Origin: Thiohalomonas denitrificans
GTDB lineage: Bacteria; Pseudomonadota; Gammaproteobacteria; Thiohalomonadales; Thiohalomonadaceae
Direction of reading: 5' to 3'
DNA: 64,000 bases
Assembly (NCBI GenBank): GCA_020725115.1
Contig: DYFR01000013.1
Span: 1-64,000 of the forward strand
Below the pieces are notes generated by a model. It was not told where the DNA came from and searched no databases. It saw nothing but the letters and a program-made list of their open reading frames with translations. This document shows, one piece after another, positions 18,541 through 28,510 of the stretch; position 1 is the stretch's first letter, and every line of letters starts with the position of its first letter. Position numbers and translations under genes: made by a program.

Positions 18541-21500
18541 CTACCCCACCCACACCCGCGCATTGCGGAACATGCGCAGCCACGGGCCGTCCTCGCCCCA
18601 GGTGTCCAGGCCCCAGGAATGCTGCACGGCGCGGAACACGCGCTCCGGGTGCGGCATCATGATGGTGACGCGGCCGTCGGTGGTGGTGAGGCCGGTGATA
18701 CCCAGGGGCGAGCCGTTGGGATTGAACGGATAGATCTCGGTGGGATCGCCGTAGTTGTTGACCCAGCGCATGGCCACGCGGTGATCGCGCAGGGCCAGGG
18801 CCGGCCCCATCTCGGCGTCGGCGAATTCGGCGCGGCCTTCGCCGTGGGCCACGGCGATGGGCATGCGCGAGCCTTCCATGCCTGCGAGGAACAGCGAGGG
18901 CGATTTCACCACCTCCACCATCGCCACGCGCGCCTCGAACTGCTCGGACTCGTTGCGCACGAAGCGCGGCCAGCCCTCGGCACCGGGGATGAGTTCGTGC
19001 AGGTTGGACATCATCTGACAGCCGTTGCACACACCCAGGCTGAAACTGTCGCCACGCTGGAAAAAGGCGGCGAATTCATCGCGCGCGCGCGGGTTGAACA
19101 GGATCGACTTGGCCCAGCCGCCGCCGGCGCCGAGCACGTCACCGTAGGAAAAACCGCCGCAGGCGACGAGGCCGGTGAAATCCTTCAGCGCGACGCGGCC
19201 GCTGATGATGTCGCTCATGTGCACGTCCACCGCGGCGAAACCGGCGCGATCGAATGCCGCCGCCATTTCCACCTGACCATTGACGCCCTGCTCGCGCAGC
19301 ACGGCGACGCGCGGGCGTGTACCGGTGTGGATGAACGGCGCAGCAACATCTTCATTGATGTCGAAGGACAGTTCCGCATGCAGACCCGGATCGTCCGCGT
19401 CGAGCAGGGTGTCGAACTCCTCCTGCGCGCACTCGGGATTGTCGCGCAGCGCCTGCATGCGGTAGCTGGTCTCGGCCCAGGCGCGCTGCAACTCGATGCG
19501 CGGCTCATTGAACAGCTCGACGCGATCCTGCGTGATGATCAGGCGGTCGTCGTCGTTGAGCGTGCCGATGACGTAGCTGTGCCTGCCGAGACCGGCATCG
19601 TGCAGCCAGGCCAGCACGTCGTCGGTATCGACGTGGCGCACCTGAATCACCGCCCCCAGTTCCTCGTTGAACAGGACCGACGCGGTATCGCCCTCCAGCC
19701 CGTCCAGTTCGATGCTGATGCCGGTGTGGCCGGCGAAGGTCATCTCCGCCAGGGTGGTGAACAGGCCGCCGTCGGAACGATCGTGATAGGCCAGCAGCAG
19801 GCCCTTGGCGTTCATATCCTGGATGCAGTCGAAGAAGGCCTTGAACTGCGCCGCATCGTCCAGGTCGGGAGCGTGGTGGCCCAGCTCCTTGTATACCTGC
19901 GCCAGACAGGAGCCGCCCATGCGGTTACGTCCCTTGCCCAGGTCGATGAAGATGAGATCGGTGTCGCCGTGTTCGGCGCGCAGCTCGGGGGTCAGGCTGT
20001 TGCGCACATCGGACACCGGCGCGAAGGCGGTGACGATCAGAGACAACGGCGCGGTAACGCTCTTCTTGTCGCCGTTGTCCTCCCACACCGTCTTCATGGA
20101 CATGGAATCCTTGCCCACCGGGATGGCAATGCCGAGCGCAGGACACAGCTCCATGCCCACCGCCTTCACCGCTGCATACAGGCCGGCGTCCTCGCCGGGA
20201 TGACCGGCCGGGGCCATCCAGTTGGCGGACAGCACGATGCGCGAGATGTCGTCGATGCGCGCGGCCGCGATGTTGGTCAGCGCCTCGCCCACCGCCATGC
20301 GCGCAGAGGCGGCGTGGTCGATGAGGGCCACCGGGGTGCGCTCGCCCATGGCCATGGCCTCGCCGGTGTAGACGTCGAAAGAAGTGACGGTGACGCCGCA
20401 GTCGGCCACCGGCACCTGCCACGGCCCGACCATCTGGTCGCGGCACACCAGGCCGGTGACGGTGCGGTCGCCGATGGTGATGAGGAAGTTCTTGCTGGCG
20501 ACGGTGGGCAGGCGCAGCAAACGATAAGCGGCATCCTTGATATCGATGTGCGCGGTGCGCAGCTCGCTCTTGTGGAAAGGCTTGTGCTGCACGTCGCGCA
20601 GCATCTTGGGCGGCTTGCCCAGCAGCACCTCCAGCGGCAGATCGATGGGGGTGTTGTCGAAGTGGCCGTCGCCCAGCACCAGACGCTGCTCCTCGGTGGC
20701 CTCGCCGATCACCGCATAGGGCGCGCGCTCGCGCTCGCAGATCTTCGCGAAGCGCTCCAGGTCCTCCGGACGCACGGCGAGGACGTAGCGCTCCTGCGCC
20801 TCGTTGCACCAGATTTCCATCGGCGCCATGCCCGGCTCGTCGTTGGGGATGGCGCGCAGCTCGAAGCGCGCGCCGCGGCCGGCGTCGTTGACCAGCTCCG
20901 GCATGGCGTTGGACAGGCCGCCGGCGCCGACGTCGTGAATGGAGACGATGGGGTTGTGCTCGCCCAGCTGCCAGCAGCGATCGATGACCTCCTGGCAGCG
21001 GCGCTCGATCTCCGGATTGCCGCGCTGCACCGAGGCAAAGTCCAGGTCCTCGTGGGACTGGCCGGTGCTCATGCTCGATGCCGCGCCGCCACCCAGACCG
21101 ATGAGCATGGCCGGACCGCCCAGCACCACCAGCTGCGCACCGGGCGGGATGCGGTTCTTCTCCACATGGTCGACGCGAATGTTGCCGAGACCGCCGGCCA
21201 GCATGATGGGCTTGTGGTAGCCGCGCACCTCTTCGCCGTTGGGGCCGGCGACCTTTTCCTCATAGGTGCGGAAGTAGCCGTTGATGGCCGGGCGGCCGAA
21301 TTCGTTGTTGAAGGCGGCGGCGCCCAGCGGGCCGTCGATCATGATCTGCAGGGCCGAAACGATACGCCCCGGCTTGCCGTGGTCGGTCTCCCAGGGCTGC
21401 TCGAAACCGGGGATACGCAGGTTGGACACGGAGAAGCCGCTCAGGCCCGCCTTGGGCTTGGAGCCGCGCCCGGTGGCGCCCTCGTCGCGGATCTCGCCGC

Positions 21501-22443
21501 CGGAGCCGGTGGCCGCGCCGGGAAACGGCGAAATGGCGGTGGGGTGATTGTGGGTCTCCACCTTCATCAGGATCGCCACCGGTTCCTGGTGATAGCGGTA
21601 TTCGTTGCTGCCGGGCAGCGGGTAGAAACGGCCCGCATCAAAGCCCTCGATCACCGCCGCATTGTCCTTGTAGGCGGACAGGATGCCGCGGCTGTTGTGG
21701 TGATAGGTGTTGCGGATCATGCCGAACAGCGACTTGTCCTGCGCCTGGCCGTCGATGACCCAGTCGGCGTTGAATATCTTGTGGCGGCAGTGCTCGGAGT
21801 TGGCCTGGGCGAACATCATCAGCTCGACGTCGGTGGGGTTGCGGCCCAGCGCAACGAAGTTCTCCACCAGATAGTCGATTTCGTCGGCGGCCAGGGCCAG
21901 GCCCCATTCCCGGTTGGCCCGCTCCAGCGCGGCGCGGCCGCCGGCCAGCACGTCCACCGTGCGCAACGCGCCCGGTTCCTGTACGCGAAACAGCCCGGCC
22001 GCCTCGTCCAGGGCATCCAGCACGCTCTCGGTCATGCGGTCGTGCAGCAGTGCCGCCACCTGGGCGGTCTCGTGTTCGCTGAAGGCGGCATCACCGGCCT
22101 TGGCGGCGTAATAGGCGATGCCGCGCTCCAGGCGGTGCAGCATGGACAGGCCGCAGTTGTGGGCGATGTCGGTGGCCTTGGAGGCCCAGGGGGAGATGGT
22201 GCCGAGGCGCGGCACCACGAAAAACAGCCGGCCATGCGGCTCCTCCACGCTCAGGCGCGGACCGTAGCTCAGCAACTGCTCCAGCACGCCGCGCTCGGCG
22301 TCGCTGAGTGCCCGCTCCGTGTCGGCGAAATGGACGAACTCGGCGTAGAGGTGTTCCACCGCCGGTACGGCGCGACACACCTGCGCCAGCAGCTTTTCCA
22401 GACGAAACGGGGACAGAGCCGGACTTCCGCGCAACAACAGCAT
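18541..22443 (-). CDS. purL: Phosphoribosylformylglycinamidine synthase (FGAM synthase)
   Basis: Fourth step of purine synthesis: FGAR + ATP + glutamine to FGAM. A 1300-aa single-chain gammaproteobacterial form with an N-terminal PurS-like region, two AIR-synthase-type domains (for example [17 protein letters not shown]) and a C-terminal class I glutaminase with the nucleophile in [11 protein letters not shown]. The start is the ATG at 22443 ([19 protein letters not shown]); the 420-bp open extension upstream is low-complexity shadow. The stop is immediately after repeat B4. Confidence 0.97.
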   Translation of the reverse strand: MLLLRGSPALSPFRLEKLLAQVCRAVPAVEHLYAEFVHFADTERALSDAERGVLEQLLSYGPRLSVEEPHGRLFFVVPRLGTISPWASKATDIAHNCGLSMLHRLERGIAYYAAKAGDAAFSEHETAQVAALLHDRMTESVLDALDEAAGLFRVQEPGALRTVDVLAGGRAALERANREWGLALAADEIDYLVENFVALGRNPTDVELMMFAQANSEHCRHKIFNADWVIDGQAQDKSLFGMIRNTYHHNSRGILSAYKDNAAVIEGFDAGRFYPLPGSNEYRYHQEPVAILMKVETHNHPTAISPFPGAATGSGGEIRDEGATGRGSKPKAGLSGFSVSNLRIPGFEQPWETDHGKPGRIVSALQIMIDGPLGAAAFNNEFGRPAINGYFRTYEEKVAGPNGEEVRGYHKPIMLAGGLGNIRVDHVEKNRIPPGAQLVVLGGPAMLIGLGGGAASSMSTGQSHEDLDFASVQRGNPEIERRCQEVIDRCWQLGEHNPIVSIHDVGAGGLSNAMPELVNDAGRGARFELRAIPNDEPGMAPMEIWCNEAQERYVLAVRPEDLERFAKICERERAPYAVIGEATEEQRLVLGDGHFDNTPIDLPLEVLLGKPPKMLRDVQHKPFHKSELRTAHIDIKDAAYRLLRLPTVASKNFLITIGDRTVTGLVCRDQMVGPWQVPVADCGVTVTSFDVYTGEAMAMGERTPVALIDHAASARMAVGEALTNIAAARIDDISRIVLSANWMAPAGHPGEDAGLYAAVKAVGMELCPALGIAIPVGKDSMSMKTVWEDNGDKKSVTAPLSLIVTAFAPVSDVRNSLTPELRAEHGDTDLIFIDLGKGRNRMGGSCLAQVYKELGHHAPDLDDAAQFKAFFDCIQDMNAKGLLLAYHDRSDGGLFTTLAEMTFAGHTGISIELDGLEGDTASVLFNEELGAVIQVRHVDTDDVLAWLHDAGLGRHSYVIGTLNDDDRLIITQDRVELFNEPRIELQRAWAETSYRMQALRDNPECAQEEFDTLLDADDPGLHAELSFDINEDVAAPFIHTGTRPRVAVLREQGVNGQVEMAAAFDRAGFAAVDVHMSDIISGRVALKDFTGLVACGGFSYGDVLGAGGGWAKSILFNPRARDEFAAFFQRGDSFSLGVCNGCQMMSNLHELIPGAEGWPRFVRNESEQFEARVAMVEVVKSPSLFLAGMEGSRMPIAVAHGEGRAEFADAEMGPALALRDHRVAMRWVNNYGDPTEIYPFNPNGSPLGITGLTTTDGRVTIMMPHPERVFRAVQHSWGLDTWGEDGPWLRMFRNARVWVG

Positions 22444-22574
22444 GACTGGGCAGGCCTTTTTCTTGGGGGGGCATGGAAAGGCGCTAATGATACTGGAAAG
22501 CGGCCCCCGGTTTCGAGTTACGGGGAAAATACGGTAAGGTGGCGCCCCGAACCCTGGCCCCGAGTCATCGCACC

Positions 22575-22997
22575 TTGAGCACCGAATACACCCCCTGCCC
22601 CCTGCCGCGCCGCCTGGCCGCCGCCCTGTACGACACCGTACTGCTGCTCGGCGTGGAGCTGTTCGCCTTCGTGCCCTACACCCTGCTGCGCCGCGGCGCC
22701 GGCGACGGCAGCTTCGACCCGCTGGCCCTGTTCTGGCTGCTGGCGGTGGCCTTTCTGTTCTTCGGCTGGTTCTGGACCCACGGCGGCCAGACCCTGGGGA
22801 TGCGCACCTGGCGCATCCGGGTGCAGACCCGCGACGGTTACGCCATCGACTGGACCCAGGCACTGCTGCGCTTTCTTGCCGCCCTGGTGTCCTGGGCCGC
22901 CCTCGGCCTCGGTTTCTGGTGGTCGCTGTGGGACAAGGAGAAGATGACCTGGCACGACCGCTGGTCGGAGAGCGTGTTGATCAGGATCAGGGACTAG
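22575..22997 (+). CDS. RDD family membrane protein
   Basis: A 140-aa protein with the RDD signature [21 protein letters not shown] near its N-terminus, two further hydrophobic segments and [12 protein letters not shown] near the end. RDD proteins are small inner-membrane proteins, some implicated in ion transport; the role here is unknown. The start is uncertain: TTG at 22575 begins the conserved region, GTG at 22539 is also open. It is divergent from purL. The stop codon TAG (22995-22997) lies in repeat D. Confidence 0.85.
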   Translation: MSTEYTPCPLPRRLAAALYDTVLLLGVELFAFVPYTLLRRGAGDGSFDPLALFWLLAVAFLFFGWFWTHGGQTLGMRTWRIRVQTRDGYAIDWTQALLRFLAALVSWAALGLGFWWSLWDKEKMTWHDRWSESVLIRIRD

Positions 22998-23052
22998 GGA
23001 TCAGGAACTAGGGGCTAGCCCCTAGCCCCTAGCCCCTAGCCCCTAGCCCCTA
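22980..23052. repeat. Type D array-armed hairpin (CCCCTAG heptamers)
   Basis: Left array of degenerate heptamers (GGGACTA, GGGATCA, GGAACTA, GGGGCTA), then four to five inverted perfect GCCCCTA units, centred on AGGGGCTAGCCCCT with no core. It lies between convergent genes and carries both of their TAG stop codons (22995-22997 for the RDD gene, 23050-23052 on the minus strand for the carbonic anhydrase). It probably forms a bidirectional terminator-like hairpin. Confidence 0.85.
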
Positions 23053-23682
23053 CTCCTCGATGCGATACACCGGCGCCAGCTGTTCCGGGCCGGTGACCTG
23101 CACGCCCAGATCGCGCAGGATGCCGTCGTTGATGCTGTAGATGCAGCCGTGCACCGACAGTTTCTGGCCCTGGTGCCAGGCGCGCTGCACGATGGTGGTG
23201 TAGCAGACGTTGGCCACCTGCTGCACCACATTCAGTTCACACAGGCGATCGATGCGCGCCTCCTCCTCCAGCAGCTCCAGCCGGGGACGGTTGCGCTCGT
23301 AGATATCGCGCACGTCGCGCAGCCAGTTGTCGATCAGCCCCATCTCGCGATTCTGCAGCGCGGCACGCACACCGCCGCAACCGTAGTGGCCGGTAACGAT
23401 GATGTGCTTCACCTGCAGCACTTCGATGGCGTACTGCAACACCGACATGCAGTTGAAGTCGGTGTGGTAGACCAGGTTGCTCACATTGCGGTGCACGAAC
23501 AGCTCGCCCGGTGCCAGACCGACAATGTCATTGGCGGGGACGCGGCTGTCGGAACAGCCGATCCACAGGTACTCCGGGCTCTGTTGCCGGGAAAGACGAG
23601 TAAAAAACTCGGGATCCTGTGCGATGTGCTGTGCCGCCCAGGCGCGATTGTTGCTGATCAGTTCGGAAAGCTCATTGGCCAT
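23050..23682 (-). CDS. can: Beta-class carbonic anhydrase
   Basis: Interconverts CO2 and bicarbonate; 210 aa. The zinc ligands C43, D45, H99 and C102 lie in CSDSRVPA and GHYGCGG, and R47 completes the Asp-Arg dyad. The N-terminal ISNNRAWAAQ fits the E. coli Can/Cab2 group. It is convergent with the RDD gene; its stop codon is the last unit of repeat D. Confidence 0.95.
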   Translation of the reverse strand: MANELSELISNNRAWAAQHIAQDPEFFTRLSRQQSPEYLWIGCSDSRVPANDIVGLAPGELFVHRNVSNLVYHTDFNCMSVLQYAIEVLQVKHIIVTGHYGCGGVRAALQNREMGLIDNWLRDVRDIYERNRPRLELLEEEARIDRLCELNVVQQVANVCYTTIVQRAWHQGQKLSVHGCIYSINDGILRDLGVQVTGPEQLAPVYRIEE

Positions 23683-23782
23683 GACACGGGTCTGGTGATG
23701 GAAAGGAACGGCATTCTACCCTAGTCGGCCGCGGAGAAAAAAATGGCTGGAGCAGGCGGGTACCGACGGATGAAGGTGTTAA

Positions 23783-23806
23783 AATTTGTGAAGCAGTTCA
23801 CAAAAT
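23783..23806 (+). promoter_or_regulatory. CRP/Vfr-type binding site
   Basis: TGTGA (23787-23791), six bases, TCACA (23798-23802): both half-sites match the CRP consensus exactly, extended to TTTGTGAA/TTCACAAA in an A/T-rich frame. The centre is 24 bp upstream of the start codon at 23819 and just before the Shine-Dalgarno AGGGAGAG. So close to the start it would more naturally repress or block transcription than activate, unless the promoter lies downstream. Confidence 0.6.
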
Positions 23807-23818
23807 AGGGAGAGTACG

Positions 23819-25180
23819 ATGAATCGCCCATCAGGCCCGCAACGTACGGGCACGAGACACCTTTCCGCTGCCATGCTGCAGGCTTTGGCCTGCGCTGCCC
23901 TGTTGCTGCCCGCTGCCACCCGTGCCGATGCGGTGCTGGACGAGGCGCAGCAACTGATGCAGGACCAGCAGGGTGCGGCAGCCTACAAACTGCTTGCCGC
24001 CCAACTGGAACAGCGCGCCGGCGAACCCGATTACGACTATCTGCTGGCGCAGGCCGCGCTGGAGAGCGGCAGACCGGCCATCGCCGTGTTTGCGCTGGAG
24101 CGGGTGCTCACCCTGCGGCCGGACGACGGCCCGGCGCTGCTGGCCCTGGGCCGCGCCCACTATCTGATGGGCGAGGACATTCCCGCCCGGCGCAGCTTCC
24201 AGCGTGCCGCCCGGCACGCCCTCGTCCCCGAGGATCGGGTGGCCGTCGAGCGCTATCTCAATGCCATCGAACGGCGCATGGCCGGGGCACGTCACCACCT
24301 CAGCGGCTATGTGGAGCTGGGCGGCGGCTACGACAGCAACATCAACAGCGCCACGGCAGACAACACCACCTACGTGCCGGCACTCGGTTTCCCGGTGACC
24401 ATCATCGACAGCAGCACGCACAAGGACGACAGCTTCCTGCGCCTGCGCGGCGGCATGGATTACGCCGGCCCGCTGACCGCCGCCACCCGCCTGCTGCTCG
24501 GCGGCCGCGCCGATCTGCGCCGCCACAGCACACGCAGCGCCTACGACACCGACACCTACGACATCTATGCCGGCCTGCGCTGGCTGCAGGGCCGCAACCG
24601 CTACGGGGCCGTGCTGCAGGCACAGCAGTTCGGCATCGACGGCAGCCTGAACCGCGAGTTGAGCGGCCTCGCCCTGCAATGGGATCACACCCTCAACGCC
24701 CGCAACCAGCTGTCCTTCTTCGCCCAGCAGGCCGCCCTGCGCCACCCCTACCAGAAGGTGCGCGACGTGGATCAGCTGGCCCTGGGCGCCACCTGGGCCC
24801 ATGCCTTCGACGCGCCGGGCAAGCCGCTGTTCTATGTCGGCGGCTATAGCGGCGCCGACAGCGAGCGCGACAGCGCCCATCCCGAATACGGCCAGAAATT
24901 CTGGGGCCTGCGGCTCGGCGCCGACTACAGCCTGAACCAGAAGCTGGGCATCAACGGCGTGGCCACCTGGCACGACGGCAAGCGCGACAGCGACGACCCG
25001 TTATTCCTCGTGCGGCGCCATGATCAGATGCTCGACCTGAGTGTCGGCCTGCACTACCGCTTCACCCCCGTACTGAGCATCCGGCCGCAGCTGCGCTACA
25101 CGCGCAACGATTCCAATATCAGTGTCTACGACTTCGAACGCAGCCAGTTCCAGATCGCGCTGCGCTACGAGTTCAACTAG
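23819..25180 (+). CDS. TPR protein with C-terminal outer-membrane beta-barrel (Slam-like)
   Basis: A 453-aa protein with a signal peptide (cleavage near TRADA), two to three TPR-like helical repeats (about residues 40-150, including ALLALGRAHYLMGEDIPARRSF), then alternating-strand sequence typical of a barrel of about 14 strands (SGYVELGGGYDSNIN through SQFQIALRYEFN). The order matches the DUF560/surface lipoprotein assembly modifier group, but no lipoprotein substrate is obvious nearby. The ATG is behind AGGGAGAG. It is probably co-transcribed with the FecR-domain gene 13 bp downstream. Confidence 0.75.
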   Translation: MNRPSGPQRTGTRHLSAAMLQALACAALLLPAATRADAVLDEAQQLMQDQQGAAAYKLLAAQLEQRAGEPDYDYLLAQAALESGRPAIAVFALERVLTLRPDDGPALLALGRAHYLMGEDIPARRSFQRAARHALVPEDRVAVERYLNAIERRMAGARHHLSGYVELGGGYDSNINSATADNTTYVPALGFPVTIIDSSTHKDDSFLRLRGGMDYAGPLTAATRLLLGGRADLRRHSTRSAYDTDTYDIYAGLRWLQGRNRYGAVLQAQQFGIDGSLNRELSGLALQWDHTLNARNQLSFFAQQAALRHPYQKVRDVDQLALGATWAHAFDAPGKPLFYVGGYSGADSERDSAHPEYGQKFWGLRLGADYSLNQKLGINGVATWHDGKRDSDDPLFLVRRHDQMLDLSVGLHYRFTPVLSIRPQLRYTRNDSNISVYDFERSQFQIALRYEFN

Positions 25181-25193
25181 GGAGAGACCGAGC

Positions 25194-25943
25194 ATGGCAA
25201 CCCTGCGCATCGTACTCCTCCTGCTGGCCGGCAGCCTTGCCTGGTCGCATGGACTCCAGGCTGCCGAAGCGGCCGGCAAGATCATCTTCGCCAGCGGCGA
25301 GACCCAGGCCCGCGGCGGCGACGGCGCGGAGCGCGCCCTCAAGCGCGGCGCCCCGGTCTACAGCGGCGATACCCTGCTCACCGGCGAGGGCCGCATCCAG
25401 GTCCGCTTCAGCGACGGCGGCTTCATTTCCATGCAGCCCAATTCACGCTTCGCCATCGACGCCTACCAGTTCGGCACCGACCCGGCGCAGGATCAAAGCA
25501 GCTTCAACCTGCTCAAGGGCGGACTGCGTGCCGTCACCGGCACCATCGGCGTGCGCTCCAAGGAGACGTACAGCGTCACCACCCCGGTGGCCACCATCGG
25601 CGTGCGCGGCACCGGCTACTCCGCCCTGTACTGCGAGGGCGACTGCCCGCCGGACAACGGCGAGCCGCCCGCGGACGGCCTCTACGTCAGCACCGGCATC
25701 GGCACCATCTTCGTGGCCAATGCCTTCGGTACCCTGGACGTGGCCGCCGGCCAGTCGGCCTTCGTGCCGTCCCTCAACCAGCCGCCGCAGCCGCTGGATA
25801 CCCCGCCCCTGCTGGTGCAGGCCGGTGGCGGCGGCGACGGCATGCTGAACGAGCCGCAACTGCTGATCGGTGAACAGGTGGATGAAGGCGGCCATCCCGT
25901 CTGGCGGGACTATGGCGGCCAGCTGATTGACCTCATCGACTGA
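25194..25943 (+). CDS. Exported FecR-domain protein
   Basis: A 249-aa protein with a signal peptide (MATLRIVLLLLAGSLAWSHGLQA). The FecR domain (about 30-150) has LLTGEGRIQVRFSDGGFISM, FNLLKGGLRAVTGTIG and TPVATIGVRGTGY. There is no transmembrane anchor and no sigma factor gene nearby, so this is the secreted stand-alone FecR type and not an iron-citrate anti-sigma factor. CEGDCPPDNGEPP is a small inserted loop with two cysteines. GGGAGAG precedes the ATG and overlaps the upstream stop. It may work with the barrel protein. Confidence 0.8.
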   Translation: MATLRIVLLLLAGSLAWSHGLQAAEAAGKIIFASGETQARGGDGAERALKRGAPVYSGDTLLTGEGRIQVRFSDGGFISMQPNSRFAIDAYQFGTDPAQDQSSFNLLKGGLRAVTGTIGVRSKETYSVTTPVATIGVRGTGYSALYCEGDCPPDNGEPPADGLYVSTGIGTIFVANAFGTLDVAAGQSAFVPSLNQPPQPLDTPPLLVQAGGGGDGMLNEPQLLIGEQVDEGGHPVWRDYGGQLIDLID

Positions 25944-25952
25944 TCGCCACGA

Positions 25953-27023
25953 CTACTGCACGCGCCGCATCAATCCCCACCACAAGCCATACACCACCAG
26001 GGTGGGGATCACGGCGCTGGCTATCGGCGACAGGTCGTAAACCAGGGCGACGCGGCCGAACACGCCGTTGAACAGATAGAAGCCGATGCCGAGCAGGCCG
26101 CCGACGGTGATGCGCAGGCCGATGCCCACGCTGCGCAGCGAACCGAAGATGAAGGGTACGGCGAGCAGCATCATGCCGCCGGTGGCGATGGGCGCCAGCA
26201 GGCGGGTCCACAGCGCCAGTTCATAGACGCTGGCATCCAGATTGTTGGCGCGGGTGTAGCCCACATAACCGGTCAGCTCCCAGATGGCCAGCTTGTCCGG
26301 CGGCAGCGCCGCCACGTTGATCACCTCCGCGGTCAGTGTGGTATCCCAGCGCTGCTCCGGTACCTCCCCGGTCTGCACGCCGTCGGTGGTGATCACGCTG
26401 CGTGCCGCCTGGCGCAGCACCCAGCCGCCCGCTTCGTACACCGCCTCCCTGGCATGCACCATTTCGCGCAGACGCTGGCCGTCGTCGAACACATACAGCG
26501 ACACGTCATGGGCCAGGCCGCCGGGCAGCAGGCGACGGATGTTGATATAGGTGTCGCCATCGCGCGCCCACAGACCTTCCTTCACGTTGAGGCTGACATT
26601 CTGGTTCAGGCTCATCGCCTGGCCGCGCAGCACGCGCGCCTGCTGCTCCAGCTGCGGTGCCGCCAGTTCACCGATCAGCGCCACCGCCAGCATCAGTACC
26701 AGCGCCATCTTCATCACCGCCAGCATGATGCGCCGCACCGACACCCCGGCGGCGCGGATCACCGTCAACTCGTTGCTGCTGGCCAGGGTACCGAGACCCA
26801 GCATGCCGCCGAGCAGGGCCACCATGGGAAACAGTTCGTAGGCCTGACGCGGCAGCAGCATCAGACCGTATTGCAGCGCCGCCAGCGTGGTGTAGCGGCC
26901 CTGACCGACATAATCGAGTTCATCCACCAGGGTGCTGAAGAAATACATGGACAGCAGCACCGACATCACCACCAGGGTGTGGCTGAGCACGGTGCGGCCG
27001 ATGTAGCGGTCGAGTATCTTCAT
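25953..27023 (-). CDS. lptG: LPS export ABC transporter permease LptG
   Basis: One of the two permeases that pull lipopolysaccharide from the inner membrane into the LptC-A-D bridge. A 356-aa protein with three N-terminal helices (MKILDRYIGRTVL...), a periplasmic jelly-roll domain and three C-terminal helices; NELTVIRAAGVSVRRIM is the coupling region. It is normally directly behind lptF, but here 304 bp containing repeat C1 intervene and no Shine-Dalgarno precedes the ATG (leader GCCTTTTCTCA). Confidence 0.95.
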   Translation of the reverse strand: MKILDRYIGRTVLSHTLVVMSVLLSMYFFSTLVDELDYVGQGRYTTLAALQYGLMLLPRQAYELFPMVALLGGMLGLGTLASSNELTVIRAAGVSVRRIMLAVMKMALVLMLAVALIGELAAPQLEQQARVLRGQAMSLNQNVSLNVKEGLWARDGDTYINIRRLLPGGLAHDVSLYVFDDGQRLREMVHAREAVYEAGGWVLRQAARSVITTDGVQTGEVPEQRWDTTLTAEVINVAALPPDKLAIWELTGYVGYTRANNLDASVYELALWTRLLAPIATGGMMLLAVPFIFGSLRSVGIGLRITVGGLLGIGFYLFNGVFGRVALVYDLSPIASAVIPTLVVYGLWWGLMRRVQ

Positions 27024-27037
27024 TGAGAAAAGGCAGT

Positions 27038-27312
27038 TGCGTCCGCGAATGAACGCGAATGGGCGCGAATATAAAGACTTTTACCCTCGCCAAGACGCCA
27101 AGCACGCCAAGAAAAAACCATTGCACCCAGCGCGATCGGTGGATGCGCAGGAGCGACGATGTCCATGGATGGGCGGTATTTGGCGGGCGGCAGGAAGCCA
27201 TATCCCCCTGCCATCTCTGCCTTGCTTGCGGTTTTCTTCGCGTGCTTGGCGTCTTGGCGAGATTCAATTGATGTGTTCAGGTTCATCTGTGTTGCGTTCA
27301 TTTGCGGACTGA
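27038..27312. repeat. Full nested type C element (copy C1, with module F)
   Basis: The outer arms of about 10-bp GCGAATGAAC units (27042-27072 and about 27290-27307) enclose middle arms of GCCAAG units (27086-27111 and 27236-27262). These enclose a core with GCGATCGGTGGATGCGC and the F module (27161-27200). The core is the reverse complement of that in copies C2 and C3. The element separates lptF from lptG. Confidence 0.88.
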
Positions 27313-27327
27313 TTTGGGTTTTAAGGT

Positions 27328-28407
27328 TCATGCCGCGCTACGCCGCGGTCCCGGCAGGCGCTGCTGACGCCAGATGATCACCAGCAGCAGCGCGAGGACG
27401 ATGCCGTGCACCCACCACAGCCCCAGCCACGCACTCACCTCACCCTTGCCGAGGGAGGACTTGGCCACGGACAGCAGGTTGTTGTAGACGATGTACGCCA
27501 GAATGCCGACAAACAGCCGGCCATAACGCCCCTCGCGCGGCGAACTGCGACTGAGCGGCACGGCCAGCAGGCCAAGCAGCAGGGTCATCAGGGGTACGGC
27601 AAGGCGCCACTGCAACTCAGCCAGCTCACCGGGGCTGCCGTTGCGCCACAGATCCAGGCTGGCCACCGCGTGGCGGGGCCGGTCGCTCGCCACCACCTCG
27701 CGCTCCACCAGACGGATGCCGTGCTCCCGGAACTCAATCACGCGGAAATCCGGCGCCCCCGGCAGCCCCTCGTAACGGTAGCCGTCAAGGAACACCAGGT
27801 AGCGCTCACCGTCCGCCCCAACCTGCTGGCGCGCGCGCGCCGCCGTCAGCAGGTGCTGGCGGCCGTCCACCAGGCCCTGGGCAAACACCTTGCCCAGCTC
27901 ACGCCGATCGGTGGAAATGCTTTCCACATACACCTGCATGCCTTCACTGCCGGTCTGGTTGAAGCGACCCGCCGCCAGCCCCTCGATCTCGGAACGGGCG
28001 CCGGCCTCGTCCAGCAGGCGGTAGCTGCGCTCCTCCGCCCAGGGGGCGAAATACAGCACCAGAACCGCCACCATGACCGCCACCACCAGCGCAAGCACGC
28101 CGACGCTGCGGTAGATGCGCTCCGGCCCGATGCCGCAGGCATACAGCACCGTCATTTCGCTGTCACGGTAAAGACGGCCCAGGGCGAGCAGGATGGAAAG
28201 AAAAAAGGCCAGCGGCAGAATCAGCACCAGATTGCCCAGCCCCTTGAGGCCGAACAGCTTGAGCACCACCGTCGCCGGATAGATGCCCGCCACCGCCTCG
28301 GACATGATGCGCACGAAGGTGCCGCTGAGAAAGATCAGCGACAGCAGCAGCGCCACCCCGGCGAAGGTGGTCACGATCTCGCGCAGCAGGTAGCGTTGGA
28401 TAATCAA
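27328..28407 (-). CDS. lptF: LPS export ABC transporter permease LptF
   Basis: Partner of LptG in the LptB2FG exporter; 359 aa with the N-terminal MIIQRYLLREIVTTFAGVALLLS and coupling-helix region DSEMTVLYACGIGPERIYR. It has six membrane helices in two groups of three around a periplasmic domain. It is divergent from pepA, the same arrangement as in E. coli. Confidence 0.95.
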   Translation of the reverse strand: MIIQRYLLREIVTTFAGVALLLSLIFLSGTFVRIMSEAVAGIYPATVVLKLFGLKGLGNLVLILPLAFFLSILLALGRLYRDSEMTVLYACGIGPERIYRSVGVLALVVAVMVAVLVLYFAPWAEERSYRLLDEAGARSEIEGLAAGRFNQTGSEGMQVYVESISTDRRELGKVFAQGLVDGRQHLLTAARARQQVGADGERYLVFLDGYRYEGLPGAPDFRVIEFREHGIRLVEREVVASDRPRHAVASLDLWRNGSPGELAELQWRLAVPLMTLLLGLLAVPLSRSSPREGRYGRLFVGILAYIVYNNLLSVAKSSLGKGEVSAWLGLWWVHGIVLALLLVIIWRQQRLPGPRRSAA

Positions 28408-28510
28408 GAAACTGTAGGCCTGTGGTGGTGGTCAGGGGCAGACAAGTTTACGCTATAGCCATAGCCGGCAACACCGGCGTTCCTTTTGCACACTCATTCA
28501 GGAGTCTTTC

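Noticed and set aside
18382..22578. Very long plus-strand open frame opposite purL
   Set aside because: Antisense of a highly conserved gene at high GC; Val/Gly/His-rich with no domain.
22444..22863. Longer N-terminus for PurL
   Set aside because: Arg/Pro/Gly-rich shadow of the divergent RDD gene; PurL homology begins at the ATG at 22443.
25194..25943. FecR-domain protein as an anti-sigma factor for iron uptake
   Set aside because: It has a cleavable signal peptide and no transmembrane helix, and no ECF sigma or TonB receptor gene is adjacent.
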